Assembly (NCBI GenBank): GCA_051651625.1
Contig: JBOFSQ010000065.1
Span: 62,001 to 126,000 of the forward strand
Reading direction: 5' to 3'
Source: JBOFSQ01 sp051651625
GTDB lineage: Bacteria > Planctomycetota > Planctomycetia > Pirellulales > Thermoguttaceae
DNA: 64,000 bases
Both the position numbers and the translations under genes were made by a program. This document shows, piece by piece, positions 25,293-33,984 of the stretch. Under the pieces are notes generated by a model. That model had not been told where the DNA came from. It saw only the letters and a list, made by a program, of their open reading frames with translations, and did no database searches. Position 1 is the stretch's first letter. Each line of letters opens with the position of its first letter.

Positions 25293-26356
25293 ACGGTTAC
25301 GTTTTGCGTACTATTCTCGCAGTTGCGTTTGGCGCGGCGATTGTGTGGGTTCTCTTGCCACCGCTTGGGCACACCACTCACGATGCCACGTTCACTGGCG
25401 AGACGATGGGGACGACGTACAGCATCAAAGTTGTTGGTGTCGCAAGTGCGGCGATGCTTGACGAGTGCCGCAGCGAAGTCGCCGCGACGCTCGCACGAAT
25501 CGACGAGTTAATGTCAACGTATCGCAGCGACTCCGACGTGAGTCGCTTCAGTGACAGCGACTCGCTCGACTGGTTCCCCGTTGCACCGGAAACCGCCGAA
25601 GTTGTCGCACTGGCGCAGAGCATCTCCAAAAAAACGGACGGTGCGCTGGACGTAACTTGCGGGCCGCTTCTCGCACTTTGGGGGTTCGGTGCGAAAGCGC
25701 AAAGACGAAAGTCGATTCCGTCTGACGAAGAAATCGCGGCGACAAAAAAGTTCGTCGGTTACGAAAAACTTGCGGTGCGTCTCGACCCGCCCGCGATCAA
25801 AAAGTCGATCCCCGAACTCACGCTCGATCTCTCTGCGATAGCGAAAGGTTACGCCGTCGATGCGGTTGCGCGAACGCTTTCGCAGCGCGGTGTTAGTGGT
25901 GCGATGGTTGAAGTTGGCGGCGAAGTTGTTGCGTGTGGTTGTCGCCGCGATGGTGGACTTTGGCGAATCGGGATCGAAGAGCCGCGAACGTTTGACGAAC
26001 AACAAGCGATTCACCGCGTCTGCGAACTCACTTCGGGCGAAGCGATGGCGACGAGCGGAAACTACCGCAACTACCGCGAACTTGGTGGCGTTTTCTACTC
26101 GCACATCATCGACCCGCGCACGGGGAGGCCGACCGAAGTTCACGCCAGCGACACGGCACCGAACGAACGTCTCGGTAGCGTCACAGTTTTCTCGCGTGAA
26201 TCGTGCGCCGTCGCCGACGCCTTCGCTACCGCACTGTTCGTACTCGGCGAAGAAGCCGGTATTGTCGTGGCCGAACGCGAAACTCTTCGCGTGTTTTTCA
26301 TTGTCCGCAAGACCGCTCCGAACGGTGCGATTGTACGCACGCTGGAGGTTGAGTGA
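25289..26356 (+). CDS. apbE: FAD:protein FMN transferase (ApbE family)
   Basis: A 355-residue ApbE protein with an N-terminal signal-anchor (about 5-28). It shows the FAD-binding E-T-M-G-T-T-Y-S, the central L-S-A-I-A-K-G-Y-A-V-D and the late T-S-G-N-Y-R-N-Y and I-D-P-R-T-G-R-P motifs. ApbE attaches FMN covalently to threonine of target proteins such as NqrB/NqrC or RnfD/RnfG in the periplasm. Start GTG 25289 is preferred over 25226 because it gives a 4-nt overlap with the preceding gene and the signal-anchor begins at once. No Nqr/Rnf genes are nearby. Confidence 0.85.
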   Translation: MNGYVLRTILAVAFGAAIVWVLLPPLGHTTHDATFTGETMGTTYSIKVVGVASAAMLDECRSEVAATLARIDELMSTYRSDSDVSRFSDSDSLDWFPVAPETAEVVALAQSISKKTDGALDVTCGPLLALWGFGAKAQRRKSIPSDEEIAATKKFVGYEKLAVRLDPPAIKKSIPELTLDLSAIAKGYAVDAVARTLSQRGVSGAMVEVGGEVVACGCRRDGGLWRIGIEEPRTFDEQQAIHRVCELTSGEAMATSGNYRNYRELGGVFYSHIIDPRTGRPTEVHASDTAPNERLGSVTVFSRESCAVADAFATALFVLGEEAGIVVAERETLRVFFIVRKTAPNGAIVRTLEVE

Positions 26357-26705
26357 CACCCTTGCAAGACCGCGATGGCAAAGTACAATGACGCGGAAGT
26401 TTGGTTGGGTGTGGTCAAGTTTTTTGCGTGCGGTTGGCAGCAAGCAACGTCTGACACGATTGCAGATGTTGCATCGAATCCGTAGCACCAAAGGTGCGTT
26501 CTATCCCAGCCTATGGCGATAGCCCTAGGAAAACTTTAGAGCGGGCCTTTGGCCCTTGAATTTGTGGGGGCACGTTACCTAGGCCGATGGCCTAGCTGGG
26601 ATAGAACGGGCCGGTGGCCCTACGGATTCGGTGCGACACACGCAAAAAACTTTACCACGCCAGTTTGTTCACGTTCTCAATTCTCCTCCATCCCACACAA
26701 ATACT
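26357..26705. other. Intergenic region containing hairpin F
   Basis: No gene seen. It is dominated by the long inverted repeat F (26471-26634). Confidence 0.6.
26471..26634. repeat. Repeat F: 164-bp inverted repeat
   Basis: Outer arms GCATCGAATCCGTAGCACC and the inverse of GGCCCTACGGATTCGGTGC, each continuing into GTTCTATCCCAGC. Inner nested palindromes are GGGCCTTTGGCCC and TGGCGATAGCCCTAGG-type arms. The whole could fold into one long stem. Single copy in this window. Confidence 0.75.
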
Positions 26706-27899
26706 ATGCGACGACTCAGTGAATGGTTTAGCGGACGGGTATTTCGTTTCGTCCACGGCAACAATCTCGTTTACAATACCTGCTGGGAAGACCCGCGACT
26801 CGATAAGGTCGCGCTCGAACTCACGCCCGACGATTCGCTGCTGGTGATTACGTCGGCGGGTTGTAACGCACTTTCATACGCGCTGACGGGTCTCAAGTCG
26901 GTCTACGCGGTCGATATGAACTACCGTCAAAACGCACTCCTTGAACTCAAAATGTCGGGGATTCGTCACCTCGATTACGAGACGTTTTTCCAGATGTTCG
27001 GTCTGGGACGGCTCCACAACGTAAAAGAAATCTACCGCGACGCACTTCGTAGCGACCTGTCGCCGCAGTCACAAAAATACTGGGATGGCCGCATCAAAAA
27101 GTATTTCGACTCGCGTCGCAAGAGCTTTTATTTTTGCGGGACGAGCGGGGCATTCGCGCGGTTCATCAGTTTCTACACCGACCGAATCGGGAAGTGTCGC
27201 AGCGAAGTCAACGCACTCCTCGCCGCAAAGTCGGTCGATGAACAGCGGGCGATTTGGTTTGACCGTCTCAAGCCGCGACTCTGGTCGAAGCTCGTTCGGT
27301 TCGTCGTCAACCGCGACGCATCGCTCTCGATGCTCGGCGTCCCGCGTGCGCAGCGGATGCAGATCGACAAACAATATGAGGGCGGGATCGTCAAGTTCGT
27401 CGAAGATTGTCTCGACACCGTTCTCGGAACACTCCCACTCGCCGACAACTATTTCTGGCGCGTCTATGCGACGGGTCACTATACCGAAACGTGTTGTCCA
27501 GAATACCTCGAACGTGCAAACTTCGACGCACTCAAAGGCGGACTCGTTGATCGAATCACGGTGTACACCAACACGGTCGAAGGATTTCTCCGCGAAAATG
27601 ACGTGAAGATTTCACGTTTCGTTTTGCTCGACCACATGGACTGGCTCTCGCATCATCTCTACGACGCCCTCGTCTCCGAGTGGGACGCGATCCTCACGCG
27701 GGCGACGCCGCACGCACGCATCCTTTGGCGTAGCGGCGGTCTGCGAACGGAATACATTGAGTCGGTGCCCGTCAAACGCAACGGACGCGAAGAACGCCTC
27801 GGCGACATCCTCTCAATGAACACCGCCCTCGCCGCCGAACTCCACACCAAAGACCGCGTTCACACCTACGGCAGTTTTTATATCGCGGACTTGAAGTGA
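26706..27899 (+). CDS. btaA: BtaA-like S-adenosylmethionine:diacylglycerol aminocarboxypropyltransferase (DUF3419)
   Basis: A 397-residue DUF3419 protein. It has the class I-like SAM-binding region V-I-T-S-A-G-C-N-A and V-Y-A-V-D-M-N and an N-terminal N-T-C-W-E-D-P-R motif, all family marks. BtaA moves the 3-amino-3-carboxypropyl group of SAM to diacylglycerol, the first step of betaine lipid (DGTS) synthesis, which lets bacteria replace phospholipids under phosphate limitation. The N-methyltransferase BtaB is not adjacent, so the pathway may be split or stop at the homoserine lipid. ATG 26706 is chosen over 26631, which would start inside repeat F flank. Confidence 0.8.
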   Translation: MRRLSEWFSGRVFRFVHGNNLVYNTCWEDPRLDKVALELTPDDSLLVITSAGCNALSYALTGLKSVYAVDMNYRQNALLELKMSGIRHLDYETFFQMFGLGRLHNVKEIYRDALRSDLSPQSQKYWDGRIKKYFDSRRKSFYFCGTSGAFARFISFYTDRIGKCRSEVNALLAAKSVDEQRAIWFDRLKPRLWSKLVRFVVNRDASLSMLGVPRAQRMQIDKQYEGGIVKFVEDCLDTVLGTLPLADNYFWRVYATGHYTETCCPEYLERANFDALKGGLVDRITVYTNTVEGFLRENDVKISRFVLLDHMDWLSHHLYDALVSEWDAILTRATPHARILWRSGGLRTEYIESVPVKRNGREERLGDILSMNTALAAELHTKDRVHTYGSFYIADLK

Positions 27900-27911
27900 G
27901 GGGGATGAAGC

Positions 27912-28853
27912 GTGGCATCCGTGCAAACCGAACCGAATCAGCTCGACGTGACGTGGAAGGACGCGATTACCGAGTTTATCGTGCCGCTTGTGGAGTCGGT
28001 CTTGCCTGAAGTCGCGGGTTTGCTCGACACGGATCGAGAAATCCGTTTCCTCGACAAAGAACTCCACGAAGTCGCGCTCACGTTGAAACACGGTAAGCGC
28101 AAGCGATCACAACACTTGGAGGTTGACCTCTTGGTTGAGTTGCCGATGCGTGGTGTGAAGCAAGATGTTTGGATGTTGCTTCACATCGAAGTCCAAGGTG
28201 GTGGTGGCAAGAAGGAAATCAACCGGCGGATGTACGAATATCACCAGTTGATCGAGACGAAGTATCACAAACACGTCGTTGGTCTTCTCATCGCTACCGA
28301 GCCATTGAAGACCGAAGGTGTTCTGGGACACTACGAGTGGCGATTTGGTGGTACGGTTGTCATTTATCAGTACACGGTAGTTGAGACATACAAACGCAAC
28401 GAGGCCGAACTTTTGGAGAGCAGCAACCCGTTTGACCTCATGCAACTTGCGGCGTTGCGAGCGTGGAAAGCGCGCAAGAACGACCACGAAAAGTTGGAAT
28501 ACGCCAAGGCGTTTGTGGGGCTGCTGCGCGGCAGAGGTTACACCGAAGAGCAGATCGTGCGGTTGATAATCTTCATGGAGTGCATCACACGGATACGCGA
28601 ATACGCGATTGTGAATGAGTACATCACCTACGTTAATGAATTCGATGAGAAAGGAGAACCACCAATGCAAATGTTAATTATCGAGGAGCGTGCGCTGGAA
28701 CGCGGAATGAAGCAAGGACTTGAACAAGGACTTGAACAAGGACGTGAAAAGGGCAAGACCGAGACGGCGAAAAACTTGAAGCGGCTTGGGGTCGATTTGG
28801 CGAAGATTGTGAAGGCAACTGGTTTAACACGCAAGCAGGTCGAGAGTTTGTAA
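27912..28853 (+). CDS. Rpn-like PD-(D/E)XK nuclease family protein
   Basis: A 313-residue protein of the Rpn/YhgA-type family (recombination-promoting nuclease). The active-site pattern is visible as L-E-V-D-L-L-V-E-L-P and L-H-I-E-V-Q. After the nuclease domain comes a four-residue tandem repeat (L-E-Q-G, encoded by a 12-bp repeat CAAGGACTTGAA near 28711-28745) and a basic C-terminal tail with a helix-turn-helix-like end. The start is GTG 27912 with a purine-rich GAGGGGG upstream. E. coli Rpn proteins are DNA endonucleases that stimulate RecA-independent recombination and some act in phage defence. A second, dissimilar family member lies at 43114. Confidence 0.75.
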   Translation: MASVQTEPNQLDVTWKDAITEFIVPLVESVLPEVAGLLDTDREIRFLDKELHEVALTLKHGKRKRSQHLEVDLLVELPMRGVKQDVWMLLHIEVQGGGGKKEINRRMYEYHQLIETKYHKHVVGLLIATEPLKTEGVLGHYEWRFGGTVVIYQYTVVETYKRNEAELLESSNPFDLMQLAALRAWKARKNDHEKLEYAKAFVGLLRGRGYTEEQIVRLIIFMECITRIREYAIVNEYITYVNEFDEKGEPPMQMLIIEERALERGMKQGLEQGLEQGREKGKTETAKNLKRLGVDLAKIVKATGLTRKQVESL

Positions 28854-28878
28854 CCATTTCGCAAAGAAAGGTTTTCTG

Positions 28879-30276
28879 ATGTCCACCACAACACGGCGTA
28901 ACTTTTTGAAGACTGCGGCAGCGGTTTCGGTGGCGGTGCCGATGGGCGTGTCGGCGCGTGCTCTTGGACGCGATGGCGGCGTTGCGGCGAGCGAACGAGT
29001 CACGATGGGACTGATCGGGTGCGGCAGTCACGGTGCGGGGTGGAACCTCGATCTGATGCTTCAAAACCCCGAACAACAAGTTGTTGCCGTCTGCGACGTT
29101 GACCACCAGCGACTTGAGGCGGCGTGTGAAAAGGCGAACACCGGGTACGCCCCCCGCAACGGTGCCGCGTATCGCGGGTGCCAGCAACACCGCGACTTCC
29201 GCGAGCTTGTCAATCGCCGCGACATTGATGCCGTCTGCATCGCCACGCCCGATCACTGGCACATTCCGCTCTCGGTCTTTGCGATGAAGGCGGGGAAAGA
29301 CGTGATTTGCGAAAAACCAACGCTCACGATCCGCGAAGGACGACTCCTCTGCGACGTGCAACGCGCGACGCAGCGAGTTTATCAAACGGCGTCGGAGAAC
29401 CGTTCGATAGATGTTTATCAGCAAGTCGTAAATCTTGCGAGGAACGGTCATCTTGGCAAGATTCAGCACATCAAAGTTTTGTTGCCACCGGGGAACGTCT
29501 CCGACCGCAACCCAAATCGTGGTGACGATCCCGACGCCGTTGCGTGTGAAGTCCCGCCGCACATCGACTACGAAACGTGGCTCGGCCCCGCACCGCTGAA
29601 GCCGTTCGTGCCGAAACGATTCCACTACAACTGGCGTTGGAACTTCGACTACAGCGGCGGCGTCATCACCGATTGGGGTTCGCACCTCACCAACGTCGCG
29701 CAGTGGGTACTCGACGCCGACGCCACTGGCCCCGTTTCAATACAGGCGACGGGCGAGATTCCGCCGCACGACGATCCGTGGAACACGCCAGCAAACTTCA
29801 AAGTCGCGTGCCGCTACGCAAACGGCGTAACGATGGACATCTGGACTGAAGTTCCCGGCATCAAAGTCGAAGGAAGTACCGGTTGGGTTCTATGCCGTGG
29901 TTGGCGACAACCGCTCCGCGCAAGCGACGAAAAGTTGCTCTCGATTACGTTTGACGGCGAGAAAAACTTCGGACGCCCCGAATCGACCGTCACCGCTGCG
30001 AGTGGTTCTGGTGGTGAACACATCGACTTCGCGCGGTGCGTCAAGTCGCGTGCGAACTGTTACTACACGCCGGAGAGCGGACACCGCACTCATTCAATCG
30101 CGCACCTCGCAAATATCTCAATGCTTCTCGGCGGCGCAGAGCTGAACTGGAATCCGCAGACCGAGACGTTCACCGGCGACACCGCCACCGCCGCCGCGAA
30201 ACACTTCTGCTACCAGCGCGAGTCGCGCGCACCGTGGGGGTACGACAAAATCGACTCGTGGATCAATGTTGGATAA
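28879..30276 (+). CDS. TAT-exported Gfo/Idh/MocA-family oxidoreductase
   Basis: A 465-residue protein. It begins with a twin-arginine signal, T-T-R-R-N-F-L-K-T, then a hydrophobic stretch to about 28. The NAD(P)-binding fold starts at G-L-I-G-C-G-S-H-G (about 45) and the catalytic E-K-P signature lies in C-E-K-P-T. This arrangement, very common in Planctomycetota, suggests a periplasmic sugar or inositol dehydrogenase folded with its cofactor before export. AAAGG lies before ATG 28879. It is followed by the secreted SGNH-nuclease gene. Confidence 0.88.
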   Translation: MSTTTRRNFLKTAAAVSVAVPMGVSARALGRDGGVAASERVTMGLIGCGSHGAGWNLDLMLQNPEQQVVAVCDVDHQRLEAACEKANTGYAPRNGAAYRGCQQHRDFRELVNRRDIDAVCIATPDHWHIPLSVFAMKAGKDVICEKPTLTIREGRLLCDVQRATQRVYQTASENRSIDVYQQVVNLARNGHLGKIQHIKVLLPPGNVSDRNPNRGDDPDAVACEVPPHIDYETWLGPAPLKPFVPKRFHYNWRWNFDYSGGVITDWGSHLTNVAQWVLDADATGPVSIQATGEIPPHDDPWNTPANFKVACRYANGVTMDIWTEVPGIKVEGSTGWVLCRGWRQPLRASDEKLLSITFDGEKNFGRPESTVTAASGSGGEHIDFARCVKSRANCYYTPESGHRTHSIAHLANISMLLGGAELNWNPQTETFTGDTATAAAKHFCYQRESRAPWGYDKIDSWINVG

Positions 30277-30300
30277 CGTTGGAGTAACCGTTCACGAAGT

Positions 30301-30535
30301 TTTGAGGAGGAGTTTCACACGGAGGCACAGAGGCACGGAGAGGAAATGAATCGACAGATTTTACGCATTGTTGGCAGTTCTTTTTTTGCGCACAAAGGCA
30401 CGAAGAACACAAAGGACGTTTTCAATTTCAATCCTCTTTGTGTCCTTTGCGCTCTTTGTGCCTTTGTGCGAAAAAACTGCTCGAAAAGTATGCGATCATG
30501 CGAAGCGCGAATGATTACAAAAATAGACAGATCCC
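30301..30535. repeat. Repeat C1: CACAAAGGCACGAAG-type hairpin
   Basis: About 235 bp. Left arm GCGCACAAAGGCACGAAGAA pairs with right arm TTTGTGCCTTTGTGCG; an outer copy starts TTTGAGGAGGAGTTTCACAC. The right flank GCATGCGAAGCG-type sequence also follows C2. It lies upstream of the SGNH-nuclease gene and in-frame translation through it is spurious. Confidence 0.75.
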
Positions 30536-30561
30536 CCCAACTCCCAACCGATTCGTCCATC

Positions 30562-32760
30562 ATGAAAAAAGTTCTCTCGCTGATTTTGTTGTGTGTTTGT
30601 GCGGCAGTATTTTCGAGCACGGTCTGCGACGCAGCAGCACCGACGCTGGAACTCATCGGGCCACGACGGGTTTGCGTGCAAACCGAAAATGGCGTCGCCA
30701 CGTTCGAGATCGATCCGGCGGAACGAATCGAAGTCGCAAATGAAAAGATCGTCCCGCCGGTTTACAACGAGCAAGGCGCGATGTACCGTCGCGGGGCGAT
30801 ACTGTCGGGAGTCCGCGCGGAGGAGTGTTCCGTTTGCGGCGCGATTGAGATCGATTCGGTCGTCGTCCGCGACGCGCCAGACGGCAAGACGTTTGAAAAC
30901 GGAACTGACTACAAAGTCGATGCGTGGGGAGCAATCGGTCGGTGCGAAGGCGGAAAGATCGGCGAAAACCAGCCCGTCTTCGTTTCGTACTCGTTCGTCA
31001 AAATGCGTCTCGACTCGATTGTGCGCGGAGACGACAACAAAATCACGATTCGCAAAGGCGAGTCGCACGTCGCCACACCGCCGCTTGCAACTCTCGACTC
31101 CGGCGAGACGCGACTTGCAAACGTCTGGATTCACGCGACAACGTTAACCGATGACGACTTGTTTCCGATCATCGAACGTGAGTATACGCCGCCACACAAA
31201 ACCGGCGCGCCGGTTGCGGCAAAACTCACGCCGAAGACATTTGAAAAATTGCAGCGCGGCGAGCGAGTGCATATCTTGGCGTGGGGCGACAGCGTTACCG
31301 ACGCTAGTTATCTCGCCGACACAAACGAGAAGTGGCAGTCGCAGTTCGTCGCGCGACTCCGCGAGGCGTTTCCGAAGGCCGACATCGTTCTGACGAGCGA
31401 GGCGTGGGGCGGACGCAACACGAGTTCATATCTCGCCGAACCGCCGGGGAGCCAACACAATTACAAAGAAAAGGTTCTCGATGCGAAACCAGACCTCGTC
31501 GTGATGGAGTTCGTCAACGATGCGTGGATGAACGAACAGGCCGTCTTCGAGCAATACACAAAACTTCTCGACGACTTCCGCAGCATCGGTGCCGAGTGGA
31601 TAATTCTAACGCCGCACTACGTTCGTCCCGACTGGATGAATCTCGCCGCGATTCGCGGGAGCGATGACGACCCGCGTCCTTATGTTCACGCCATCAGAAA
31701 GTTTGGCGAAGAAAAAGGTGTCGCCATCGCCGACGGCGCGAAGCGATACGGCCACCTTTGGCGCGAAGGGATTCCGTATCTGACGCTGATGGGGAACAAC
31801 ATCAACCACCCGAACGGATTCGGAATGAGTCTCTTCGCCGCCGCACTGATGGAGCTTTTCACCGCGAACACAAACGCAAGCGACGCGGGCGACGAACCGA
31901 TTCGCGTTCTCACTTTCAACGTCCGTTATTCACACGCAAACGACGGCGAAAATGCGTGGCCGCGTCGCCGCGACTTCCTCGCCGAAGTGATTGAAAAACC
32001 TGAATCGCTCGTCGCTTACGACTTCGTTGGATTGCAAGAGGCTGTCACCGACACCGATAGCGAGTTCGATCAAGTCGGTTTTCTGAAAGCGAAACTCACT
32101 GGTTACGACGTTCTTTTCGAGTCGCGCGAGACAAATCCAAAACGCGGTGAGACGACCGCACTCTTTTGGAAACGCGACCGCTGGGAGATCGACCGCAACG
32201 ACTGCGGGACGTTTTGGCTCTCCGATACGCCGGACGTTGCGGGGTCGAAGACGTGGGCCGGTGCAGGGTGCCCGCGAACGGTGACGTTCGGAAAGTTCAC
32301 CGATAGCAAAAGCGGCAGACAAGTCTACGTCTACAACACGCACTTCGATCACATGAGCGAAGACGCACGAAAACGTGCCGCACACATGTTGATGAGCCGC
32401 ATCGCCGCGCGACGCGATACCGAAGTTCCGGTCATCGTCACTGGCGACTTCAACAACGTCGAGACGAGTCCAGCGATTCGGTTCATTGTCGCTGGTGACG
32501 CGATGAAACTCACCGACGCCGACACGAAAGACGTTTGCAACACGTCGCCGCTTTGCGACACGTTCCGCGCCGTTCACCCGGGCGCAGACGCCAAAGACAT
32601 CGGGACGACAACCGATTTCCGCAAAGCTGGCCAGAGCAAGATCGATTACATTTTCGCATCGCCTTCGCTCAAGACTGTGAGTTCAGAAATCGTCCGCACA
32701 AAGCGCGACGGAAAGTTTCCAAGCGACCACCTGCCACTTGAGGCGGTGATCGGTTGGTAA
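30562..32760 (+). CDS. Secreted SGNH hydrolase fused to endonuclease/exonuclease/phosphatase domain
   Basis: A 732-residue two-enzyme protein with a signal peptide (about 1-26). After a beta-rich N-terminal part, an SGNH/GDSL esterase domain (about 235-435) shows the nucleophile block A-W-G-D-S244, the oxyanion N319-D320 and the catalytic His in N-H416-P-N. It is joined by a short Asn/Asp linker to an EEP (DNase I/AP-endonuclease-like) domain (447-732) with L-Q-E493, T-G-D629-F-N631 and the closing S-D-H. Possible activities are glycan deacetylation plus phosphodiester cleavage of an extracellular polymer; neither is proven. ATG 30562 is chosen because the upstream frame runs through repeat C1 and the signal peptide starts here. 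Confidence 0.75.
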   Translation: MKKVLSLILLCVCAAVFSSTVCDAAAPTLELIGPRRVCVQTENGVATFEIDPAERIEVANEKIVPPVYNEQGAMYRRGAILSGVRAEECSVCGAIEIDSVVVRDAPDGKTFENGTDYKVDAWGAIGRCEGGKIGENQPVFVSYSFVKMRLDSIVRGDDNKITIRKGESHVATPPLATLDSGETRLANVWIHATTLTDDDLFPIIEREYTPPHKTGAPVAAKLTPKTFEKLQRGERVHILAWGDSVTDASYLADTNEKWQSQFVARLREAFPKADIVLTSEAWGGRNTSSYLAEPPGSQHNYKEKVLDAKPDLVVMEFVNDAWMNEQAVFEQYTKLLDDFRSIGAEWIILTPHYVRPDWMNLAAIRGSDDDPRPYVHAIRKFGEEKGVAIADGAKRYGHLWREGIPYLTLMGNNINHPNGFGMSLFAAALMELFTANTNASDAGDEPIRVLTFNVRYSHANDGENAWPRRRDFLAEVIEKPESLVAYDFVGLQEAVTDTDSEFDQVGFLKAKLTGYDVLFESRETNPKRGETTALFWKRDRWEIDRNDCGTFWLSDTPDVAGSKTWAGAGCPRTVTFGKFTDSKSGRQVYVYNTHFDHMSEDARKRAAHMLMSRIAARRDTEVPVIVTGDFNNVETSPAIRFIVAGDAMKLTDADTKDVCNTSPLCDTFRAVHPGADAKDIGTTTDFRKAGQSKIDYIFASPSLKTVSSEIVRTKRDGKFPSDHLPLEAVIGW

Positions 32761-32772
32761 AAAACACATCAA

Positions 32773-32830
32773 TAGACCTGTTCGGAAACTTGCACCCGCA
32801 CATCGGTTCGGCTATGCCGAACCAAAACTA
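32773..32830. repeat. Repeat A5: half-length copy
   Basis: A 58-bp copy, TAGACCTGTTCGGAAAC to AAAACTA, with only one GGTTCGGCTATGCCGAACC palindrome. It is the shortest intact form and shows the two end sequences clearly. Confidence 0.8.
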
Positions 32831-32851
32831 CTTCGTCCACCCCAAAAAACA

Positions 32852-33871
32852 ATGTCATCAGAAATCAAAACCAATCTCACTTCCGATCTTGCGGCGGCGT
32901 TGACGCCAGCGGCGGTTGAGGAAGTTCGCGTAAAATATCTCGGTCGCAAGGGGATCGTTACGCTCCTCGCCAAAGACACCGACTTCAGCCGCTTCACGGT
33001 TGACCAGAAGAAGGCGTTCGGGCAGACGCTCAACGATCTCAAGCAGTTCGCAACGTCTGCGATTGACGAGGCGAAGTCGCGCGTCAGTAGTAGCAACGCT
33101 GCGCCAACGCGACCGCGCGGACTCGATCTCACACTCCCAACCACTTCGCGTCTCGGCTCGATGCACCCGATTTCGCTGGTGCAGATGGAACTCGAACAGA
33201 TTTTTGAAGGGATGGGTTTTCTCGTTGCCAGCGGGCCAGAATGCGAGACCGACTTCTACAACTTTGAGTCGCTCAACATCCCCGCCGACCACCCCGCACG
33301 CGACATGCAAGACACGTTTTGGACGACAAACGGAATGCTGATGCGAACGCACACGTCAGCAAACCAAGTCCGAACGCTCCAGCGATTCGGCGTCCCGCTG
33401 CGTGCAGTCTTCCCCGGACGCTGCTTCCGCAACGAGGCCGTCGATCCCAGCCACGAGCAGACGTTTTACCAGTGCGAAGGTCTCGTCGTTGACCGCGACA
33501 TTTCGGTTGCAAACTTAATCGCGGTGATGCGTGCGGTGCTCAAAGAGGTTTTCAAACAAGACGTGAAAGTGCGTCTGCGTCCGGGGTTTTTTCCGTTTGT
33601 CGAGCCGGGGTTTGAACTCGACTTGCAATGTCTTCTCTGCGGCGGACGCGGTTGTCAAACTTGTCGCACCGGTTGGATTGAACTGATTCCGTGTGGACTC
33701 GTTCATCCGCGCGTTCTGGAGTCGGCGTCGATAGACCCGCAAGAATACAGCGGCTTTGCGTTCGGCCTCGGACTTACGCGACTTGCGATGATGAAGTACG
33801 GCATCCGCGACATCCGCTACCTCAACGGCGGCGATGTGCGATTTTACGAACAGTTCACGGCTGTGATGTGA
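32852..33871 (+). CDS. pheS: Phenylalanyl-tRNA synthetase alpha subunit
   Basis: A 339-residue PheS, the catalytic alpha chain that charges tRNA-Phe. Class II motif 2 (V-F-P-G-R-C-F-R-N-E) and motif 3 (F-A-F-G-L-G-L-T-R-L-A-M) are intact, and the N-terminal coiled coil (1-85) fits the family. A four-Cys cluster (C-L-L-C-x-G-x-G-C-x-x-C) lies around 250. The beta-subunit gene pheT does not follow as it does in most bacteria; a histidine kinase gene comes next instead. Confidence 0.95.
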   Translation: MSSEIKTNLTSDLAAALTPAAVEEVRVKYLGRKGIVTLLAKDTDFSRFTVDQKKAFGQTLNDLKQFATSAIDEAKSRVSSSNAAPTRPRGLDLTLPTTSRLGSMHPISLVQMELEQIFEGMGFLVASGPECETDFYNFESLNIPADHPARDMQDTFWTTNGMLMRTHTSANQVRTLQRFGVPLRAVFPGRCFRNEAVDPSHEQTFYQCEGLVVDRDISVANLIAVMRAVLKEVFKQDVKVRLRPGFFPFVEPGFELDLQCLLCGGRGCQTCRTGWIELIPCGLVHPRVLESASIDPQEYSGFAFGLGLTRLAMMKYGIRDIRYLNGGDVRFYEQFTAVM

Positions 33872-33888
33872 AACGTAATCAGAGCGAG

Positions 33889-33927
33889 TAATCAGAACAC
33901 GAAGCGTAAGCGAGTGCCAGAATCAGG
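33889..33927 (+). repeat. Repeat E3
   Basis: A copy of GAAGCGTAAGCGAGTGCC after pheS. A partial second copy (GAAGCGTAAGCGAGTG) lies at about 33960-33975 just before the kinase gene. Confidence 0.75.
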
Positions 33928-33931
33928 ATGG

Positions 33932-33951
33932 ATTCCCGCCTTCGCGGGAAT
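33932..33951. repeat. Repeat D4
   Basis: ATTCCCGCCTTCGCGGGAAT between two E copies. Confidence 0.8.
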
Positions 33952-33984
33952 GACGGAACGAAGCGTAAGCGAGTGATAACGACA

